DNA of 64,000 nt, from the NCBI GenBank assembly GCA_965221725.1, contig OZ244909.1, positions 1,984,001-2,048,000 on the forward strand, read 5' to 3'. Below the pieces are notes generated by a model. It did no database searches. It was not told where the DNA came from and saw only the letters and a list, made by a program, of their open reading frames with translations. Positions 59,563 to 64,000 of this stretch are shown here, one piece after another. Position 1 is the stretch's first letter. Every line of letters begins with the position of its first letter. The position numbers were made by a program, and so were the translations under genes. Origin of the DNA: HK1 sp965221725 (GTDB taxonomy: Bacteria; Pseudomonadota; Gammaproteobacteria; HK1).

Positions 59563-60103
59563 CGGATGCGGGCGGGATGGACTCCCCGGCCGGATCGGCA
59601 TGACCCGGGAAATCGCGTAAATTGCCGTGGAGACCGTGCGCATCCACCGGCAAGGACGAATGCATCTTCTTGAGGTCGGATACGTCTGCCCTGAGGTCGG
59701 ATACGTCTGCCCTGAGGTCGGATACGTCTATCTTGAGTTCGGATACGTCTATCTTGAGGTCGGATACATCCCGCTTGAGGTCGGCCATATCTTCCTCGAT
59801 GGTCACCACCCTTGCATCGATGGCGGCCAAATCCCTCTGCACGCCTGTCATGTCGTTCCGGAGGCCGGAGATGTCTTTCCTCATCTCGACCAGCTCGACC
59901 TGAACGTCCTTTATAGCGTCGTAGAGCACCCCCATGCACCCGAGAATCGCGACGAACGCGGCCGCGACCGCCCACTTGAGGAGCCGAACCTCGCCAGAGA
60001 GCCTACCGAGTTCGTAGACGTGATCGAAGTCGAGCACGACAGGGGCAGGGGCCGTCTGGGCGGACATCCCTTCCGACATCGAATCGCTACTCCCGGAATC
60101 CAC
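59546..60103 (-). CDS. Membrane-anchored heptad-repeat (coiled-coil) protein
   Basis: 185 residues. A short polar N-terminus, one membrane segment (LLKWAVAAAFVAILGCMGVL, about 42-61), then an uninterrupted coiled coil of seven-residue units: DMADLKR, DVSDLKI, DVSELKI, DVSDLRA, DVSDLRA, DVSDLKK. The regular I/V-L spacing predicts a rod. The C-terminal tail is Pro-rich and overlaps the end of the histidine kinase gene. Family unknown; similar small DUF1640-like proteins exist. The start may be 60103, 60079 or 60067. Confidence 0.65.
   Translation of the reverse strand: MDSGSSDSMSEGMSAQTAPAPVVLDFDHVYELGRLSGEVRLLKWAVAAAFVAILGCMGVLYDAIKDVQVELVEMRKDISGLRNDMTGVQRDLAAIDARVVTIEEDMADLKRDVSDLKIDVSELKIDVSDLRADVSDLRADVSDLKKMHSSLPVDAHGLHGNLRDFPGHADPAGESIPPASATPPA
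59672..59776 (-). repeat. Five 21-bp tandem repeats encoding coiled-coil heptads
   Basis: Units starting GAGGTCGGATACGTCTGCCC (plus strand) at 59672, 59693, 59714, 59735 and 59756, with a diverged sixth at 59777. One unit equals one heptad of the encoded coiled coil. Confidence 0.9.
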
Positions 60104-60401
60104 TGTCCCGGATTCTACGCTGGCTCACCATTGGTGCAATGGGCTCCGAGTCGCTCTCCTTGTAGGCCCGGGGCCCGTTGTAACGTGGCGAGCGGGGATG
60201 ATGCCGCAGCGCCGAGCAAGTTCGTCGCGCACCATTCACCAACAACCGTCGTAACGCAGCGGACGGGAATGGCACCCCGCCCGCCGCGCTCCATTTCGCA
60301 CCATCTCCCGCCCTACTCCGTCCTGGCTTATTTTGGCTCGTTTCGGCCTGCGGTGGCCTGCCCTGGCCCGCAGTGGCCGTATCGAACGGGAGGCCCGCCG
60401 A
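60104..60401. other. Gap after htrA with a 10-bp phased repeat
   Basis: 298 bases with no gene. At 60324-60383 the tetramer TGGC (once CGGC) recurs exactly every 10 bases six times, matching the helical repeat of DNA. The rest is unremarkable GC-rich sequence and the leader of the coiled-coil gene. Confidence 0.5.
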
Positions 60402-61943
60402 TCAGCCGCGGTCGAGCTCGATCGCGACGTAGCGCCGATGATCTCCGCGTTCGACGAGCAGCAGCACCGGCTTGCTTTCGGAGGCCGCCGACCGGACCGC
60501 GCCGACGATATCGCCGGGACCGCTCACCGCCGCGCTGCCCGCCTGCACGATGACATCCCCGGGCCGCAGCCCGTTGCGCGCGGCCGGGCTGCCGGGCGCG
60601 ACTTCGGCGATCGTCACCCCCGCTTTCCCGGGCTCGCGGTGCGGCGCGAGCTTCACGCCGAGCTTCACGTCCTCGCCGTCGCCGGGCGCGGCGGAGGCAA
60701 GGAGTTCCTGCCCCGACGCGGCCTGCGTGGCAATCGTGGCGGCGAGCGTCTCCTTGCGACCATCGCGCCAGACCTCGATCTCGACCTCGGTCCCCGCATC
60801 GACCTCCGCCACGATGCGCGGCAGATCCCGCATCGTGTCGAGCGACCGGCCAGCGAACGAGAGAATGACGTCGCCCGCCCGCAGCCCGGCGGCCGCAGCC
60901 GGCCCGTCCGCCAGGACCGATGCGACGAGTGCGCCCTTCGCCTCTTCGATCCCCAGCGCCTCGGCCATGGTGTCGTCGATGGACTGAATCTGCACGCCGA
61001 GCCATCCACGGTCCACCTTGCCGTCCGTGCGCAGCGACTCGATGACGGACTCGGCGACGTTCGCGGGAATCGCGAATCCGATGCCGACATTCCCGCCGGT
61101 GGGGCTGAATATCGCGGTGTTCACGCCGACCACCCGCCCGTTGCGGTCGAACAGGGGGCCGCCGGAGTTGCCGCGGTTGATCGGAGCGTCGATCTGGAGG
61201 AAGTCGTCGTAGGGGCCCGCGCCGATGTCGCGCCCGCGACTGGAGACGATCCCCGCGGTGACCGTGCCGCCGAGCCCGAAGGGGTTCCCGACCGCCACCA
61301 CCCAGTCACCGACCCGCGTGCGGTCGGAGTCCCCGAACTCGACCGCCGGCAGCGACTCGCCGGCGTCCACCTCGAGGAGCGCGAGATCGGTCTTCGGGTC
61401 CACGCCCACGACCTGCGCTTCGAGCTGGCGGCCGTCCTGCAGGGTCACCGTCACCGAGTCCGCATCCTTCACCACATGATGACTGGTGACGATGAGCCCG
61501 GAGGCGTCCACGATGAACCCGGAGCCGGCACCTTCGGCCCTGGGCCGGTGCGGAGTGGCGAACCCCGGCATCGACCAGAAGCGGCGGAAAATTTCCGGAA
61601 GTTCTTCACCGCCGCGCCTCTGCCACCTCATTTGCGACTGCGCGGCGGGCTGGATGGCGCGAACGACCTCGACATTGACGACCGCGGGCCGCACCTCGCT
61701 GACCAGATCCGCGAAGCCGCCCGGCATCGCACCCATCAGGGTTTGGCTCGTGGTGGGGCTGGAGGTGGGGCCCGTGGCGTGACTCATGGCGGAGTTCGGG
61801 GCGGCATCCGCGCCCGACGCCGCGTTGGCCGGGCTCCAGGGCGCGTTGACGACCACGGCGCCGACGATCGCAGCCGATACCGCGGCCGCGACCAGAGTGC
61901 GCCCCGTCCGGGATTTCCGTGAAACGGCGGTGTTGCTGGTCAT
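60402..61943 (-). CDS. HtrA/DegP-family periplasmic serine protease
   Basis: 513 residues. Signal peptide (RTLVAAAVSAAIVGAVVVNA), trypsin-like domain with the triad His (VTSHHVVKDA, about 155), Asp (PKTDLALLEV, about 186) and Ser (NRGNSGGPLF, about 260), then two PDZ domains (GWLGVQIQSID onward and LGVKLAPHREPG onward). It degrades or refolds damaged envelope proteins. GAGGAGGG precedes the ATG at 61943. It lies next to a two-component system, a common arrangement for envelope stress, but transcribed separately. DegP or DegQ/MucD cannot be told apart here. Confidence 0.93.
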   Translation of the reverse strand: MTSNTAVSRKSRTGRTLVAAAVSAAIVGAVVVNAPWSPANAASGADAAPNSAMSHATGPTSSPTTSQTLMGAMPGGFADLVSEVRPAVVNVEVVRAIQPAAQSQMRWQRRGGEELPEIFRRFWSMPGFATPHRPRAEGAGSGFIVDASGLIVTSHHVVKDADSVTVTLQDGRQLEAQVVGVDPKTDLALLEVDAGESLPAVEFGDSDRTRVGDWVVAVGNPFGLGGTVTAGIVSSRGRDIGAGPYDDFLQIDAPINRGNSGGPLFDRNGRVVGVNTAIFSPTGGNVGIGFAIPANVAESVIESLRTDGKVDRGWLGVQIQSIDDTMAEALGIEEAKGALVASVLADGPAAAAGLRAGDVILSFAGRSLDTMRDLPRIVAEVDAGTEVEIEVWRDGRKETLAATIATQAASGQELLASAAPGDGEDVKLGVKLAPHREPGKAGVTIAEVAPGSPAARNGLRPGDVIVQAGSAAVSGPGDIVGAVRSAASESKPVLLLVERGDHRRYVAIELDRG

Positions 61944-62038
61944 GCGTCTGCCCTCCTCTGTGCAGTGCCGGAATCGCCCAGCGCGATTCGACGTGAGGGC
62001 AAAGATAGGGCCGGGCAGGTTGCCGCCCGGTGGACGGA

Positions 62039-62058
62039 TCATGAACGTTTGTTCATGA
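62039..62058. promoter_or_regulatory. Inverted repeat with GAAC-N4-GTTC core
   Basis: TCATGAAC, spacer GTTT, GTTCATGA: perfect 8-base arms, about 96 bases before the htrA start and 85 before the antitoxin start on the other strand. A candidate operator shared by the two divergent genes. Confidence 0.5.
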
Positions 62059-62142
62059 CGGCCGGCCAGGACGCCCACGGGAACGGCGGTCGCGAGCACT
62101 CGAAACTTGCCTGGTCCGAGCCATGAGACCATACTGGTCACG

Positions 62143-62424
62143 ATGAGCACAGTGTCGATTTCCGAACTCAAGACGAATCTCTCGCGTTACCTCCGCGAGG
62201 TGCGACGCGGCGGCGAGGTGCAGGTTCTCGATCGCGGTGCGCCGGTCGCAAGACTGGTGCCCGCCGCGGCGACCGACAACCGGGGCGCTCGGGAGCGCCT
62301 GATCGGCACCGGCCTGCTTCGACCGGGCGACGGTGCCGCCGCGGCCGCCCTCGATCAACCGACGCTGACGCTGCCAGTGAGCATCTCGGAAGCGCTGATC
62401 GAGGATCGGACGGATCGGCTATGA
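62143..62424 (+). CDS. Phd/YefM-type antitoxin (second pair)
   Basis: 93 residues. VSISELKTNLSRYLREVRRG and GAPVARLVP are the Phd/YefM DNA-binding fold; the C-terminal 40 residues (LTLPVSISEALIEDRTDRL) should block the toxin. ATG at 62143 begins the conserved domain; a frame open from 62107 lacks support. Overlaps the toxin gene by 4 bases. Confidence 0.86.
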   Translation: MSTVSISELKTNLSRYLREVRRGGEVQVLDRGAPVARLVPAAATDNRGARERLIGTGLLRPGDGAAAAALDQPTLTLPVSISEALIEDRTDRL

Positions 62425-62843
62425 GGTACTGGGATGCGTCCGCGCTCGTTCCCATCGTGATTACCGAATCGGATAGCGAGCGCGTTCGAACCTGGCTTTC
62501 AGAGGATCATCACATCGTCACGTGGGCATGGAGCCGCACCGAAATCATCAGTGCGATAGAACGACGCGCCCGCGACGGATCACTGTCGAGGCCACAGCGC
62601 CGCGAAGCGCTCCGGCGATTCGACGCATTCGCCGGGAGCTGGGATGAAGTGACCGAATTGCTCGCCGTTCGCTCCCGGGCGAACGCGTTACTCGCAAGGC
62701 ATCCGCTGCGGGCCGCCGATGCAGGTCAGCTCGGCGCGGCCCTGCTGATCCAGGAACAGCTCGCGGAGGCGCTGACTTTCGTGTGCCTGGACCATCGGCT
62801 TTCGACGGCGGCGGAGCGGGAAAGCCTGCGGGTCATGCTGTAG
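62421..62843 (+). CDS. vapC: PIN-domain (VapC) toxin (second pair)
   Basis: 140 residues. MRYWDASALVPIVITE (first Asp), WSRTEIISAIERRARDG (Glu), LRAADAGQLGAALL (Asp) and VCLDHRLSTAAERE (Asp) are the four PIN acidic sites, all kept. Expected RNA-cleaving toxin. ATGA overlap with its antitoxin. A different subgroup from the PIN toxin at 56988. Confidence 0.88.
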   Translation: MRYWDASALVPIVITESDSERVRTWLSEDHHIVTWAWSRTEIISAIERRARDGSLSRPQRREALRRFDAFAGSWDEVTELLAVRSRANALLARHPLRAADAGQLGAALLIQEQLAEALTFVCLDHRLSTAAERESLRVML

Positions 62844-62898
62844 ATGCGGTGCCCGCATGGCGGTGAACCGGCCCGGACCGGACATGGAGAACCACCTG

Positions 62899-63864
62899 AT
62901 GAACCTGCCCGAACCCTCATCCATCGATCGCATCGCCGTCATCGGCACCGGCACCATCGGCGCATCGTGGGTGGTGTACTTCCTCGCCCGGGGCATGCAG
63001 GTGCAGGCGTGGGACCCGGCGCCCGCGGGGGAGGCGGCGCTGCGTGCGTTCGTCGATGACGCATGGCCCACCCTCGAAGGGCTCGATGCGGTCGTCCCCG
63101 GCGCCGACCCCGAGCGGCTCACCTTTCACGCCGATCCCGCTGCGGCCATCGCCGGCGTCGGCTTCGTGCAGGAAAGCGCTCCGGAGAGGCGCGACGTGAA
63201 GCGCGCGCTCTACGCGGACGTCGACGCCGCGCTCCCGGACGATGTGGTGATGTCGAGCTCGACCTCGGGCCTCATCATGTCGGAGCTTCAGGCCGGGCTC
63301 CGGAAAGCGGAGCGCTTCGTGGTGGGACATCCGTTCAACCCGCCGCACCTCATCCCGCTCGTCGAGGTCGTGGGCGGCGCTGACACGGATGCGGCGGTGG
63401 TGGACTGGACCATCGGCTTCTACAACGCACACGGGAAGAAGGCGATCCGGCTCAACCATGAGGCGCCCGGGCATCTCGTCAACCGGTTGCAGGCCGCGCT
63501 GTGGCGCGAAGCGATGGACGCGGTGCTCACCGGGCTCGCGAGCGTGAAAGATGTCGACGACGCCATCAAGTACGGGCCGGGGCTGCGCCTGAGCGTCATG
63601 GGTCCGTTCGAGCTGTGCCACCTCGCGGGCGGCCCGGAGGGGTACTCCAACTTCATCGACCACTTCGGCGACGCGCTCCAGCACTGGATGGACGACATGC
63701 GCGCGGTGGAACTCACCCCGGACGTGCGGTCGAAGCTGAAAGCGCTCGTCGCCGACGCGATCGGCGAGCGCGGGTCCGCATCCATCGCCCGCGAACGCGA
63801 CACGCTCCTGCTGCCGGTGCTCCGCACCCTCGCCCGCACCCGGCGCGAGCACGGGCTGTATTGA
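62899..63864 (+). CDS. 3-hydroxyacyl-CoA dehydrogenase-type NAD oxidoreductase (carnitine 3-dehydrogenase-like)
   Basis: 321 residues. Rossmann loop AVIGTGTIGASW with Asp at the end of the second strand (AWDPAP) for NAD; VQESAPERRDVKRALYADVD, SSSTSGLIMSELQ and GHPFNPPHLIPLVEVVGG with the catalytic His; C-terminal helical domain. The length and motifs suit the L-carnitine dehydrogenase or L-gulonate dehydrogenase branch rather than fatty acid oxidation. GGAG lies 8-9 bases before the ATG at 62899; starts at 62884 and 62857 are possible. No pathway partners are in the window. Confidence 0.82.
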   Translation: MNLPEPSSIDRIAVIGTGTIGASWVVYFLARGMQVQAWDPAPAGEAALRAFVDDAWPTLEGLDAVVPGADPERLTFHADPAAAIAGVGFVQESAPERRDVKRALYADVDAALPDDVVMSSSTSGLIMSELQAGLRKAERFVVGHPFNPPHLIPLVEVVGGADTDAAVVDWTIGFYNAHGKKAIRLNHEAPGHLVNRLQAALWREAMDAVLTGLASVKDVDDAIKYGPGLRLSVMGPFELCHLAGGPEGYSNFIDHFGDALQHWMDDMRAVELTPDVRSKLKALVADAIGERGSASIARERDTLLLPVLRTLARTRREHGLY

Positions 63865-63897
63865 CGTAATCGATCCGGATGCTGGAATCGACCGGAA

Positions 63898-64000
63898 TCA
63901 CCCGTCCCGCTTCATTTCGTCCAGGTCGCCCGTCCACCGCAGTTTGCCGCGCAAGCCACGGATCTCTTCCTGCTTCTTCAGACGAACGAGCGCGGCCAGC
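63898..64000 (-). CDS. vapB: VapB-type antitoxin (partial C-terminus)
   Basis: At the right edge the minus strand reads LVRLKKQEEIRGLRGKLR and DLDEMKRDG before a TGA. This matches the C-terminal half of the Arc/MetJ-type VapB group, whose members end in a conserved LRGKxxWxGDLDxMR. The N-terminal ribbon-helix-helix and the toxin gene lie outside the window or are absent. Convergent with the dehydrogenase gene. Confidence 0.7.
   Translation of the reverse strand, partial: LAALVRLKKQEEIRGLRGKLRWTGDLDEMKRDG

Noticed and set aside
59672..59776. CRISPR array (regular direct repeats)
   Set aside because: Repeats are adjacent with no spacers, 21 bp long, and encode heptads.
60333..61922. 529-codon plus-strand frame opposite htrA
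   Set aside because: Shadow of an intact HtrA with catalytic triad.

Overview
This is GC-rich bacterial DNA with short intergenic gaps, many 4-base start/stop overlaps (ATGA or GTGA) and GGAGG-type ribosome binding sites. Gene content (GT5 GlgA with GlgC, GlgP and GlgB; OtsAB; taurine-type ABC importer; AbiE, BrnT, HicAB and VapBC toxin-antitoxin loci) fits a proteobacterium, probably gammaproteobacterial. I cannot place it more closely. I saw no rRNA, tRNA, CRISPR array, transposase or integrase.

Layout. (1) 1-920: window-edge P-loop nucleoside kinase and an exported repeat protein, both minus. (2) 1199-21043: a plus-strand glycogen/alpha-glucan cluster, glgC, glgA, glgX, malQ, pgm, glgP, glgB. 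It is interrupted at 2806-7754 by an AbiE toxin-antitoxin pair fused into an operon with an Mrr-like nuclease and by a frameshifted membrane protein gene. (3) 21236-22698: a BrnT-type toxin with an HTH antitoxin, then a PhyH dioxygenase. (4) 22983-45775: a 23-kb one-direction defence island. A SNF2-type helicase, a DUF1156 DNA methylase and a HEPN-DUF499 ATPase form a discontinuous core. Between them sit a PHP-SMC-like ATPase with an AlbA_2 protein, HicAB, an OLD-like ATPase with a small PD-(D/E)XK-like protein, a DUF262/DUF3696/unknown trio, and an AAA_21 ATPase with a MAD4-like protein. The methylase reading frame is broken at its SAM-binding motif. (5) 45951-48730: a taurine-type ABC importer, minus. 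(6) 49027-56536: minus-strand otsB, GH15 hydrolase, otsA, glk, gnd. (7) 56743-64000: Phd/PIN toxin-antitoxin, two-component system, heptad-repeat membrane protein, HtrA protease, a second antitoxin/PIN pair, a hydroxyacyl-CoA-dehydrogenase-type enzyme, and the C-terminus of a VapB-type antitoxin.

How the genes fit together. The glycogen genes make ADP-glucose, polymerise, branch, debranch and phosphorolyse glucan, and interconvert G1P and G6P. The second sugar cluster adds trehalose synthesis, glucose phosphorylation, a glucan or trehalose hydrolase, and the oxidative pentose phosphate step. Together they read as a storage and compatible-solute economy.

Two further themes stand out. Several sugar enzymes and the histidine kinase carry in-frame low-complexity inserts, some plainly tandem repeats whose unit length is a multiple of three. 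A 178-bp palindromic element lies between pgm and glgP, and half of the same element sits in frame inside malQ, like the protein-inserting palindromic elements of Rickettsia. Two single-base frameshifts (membrane protein, methylase) may be real or may be assembly errors.
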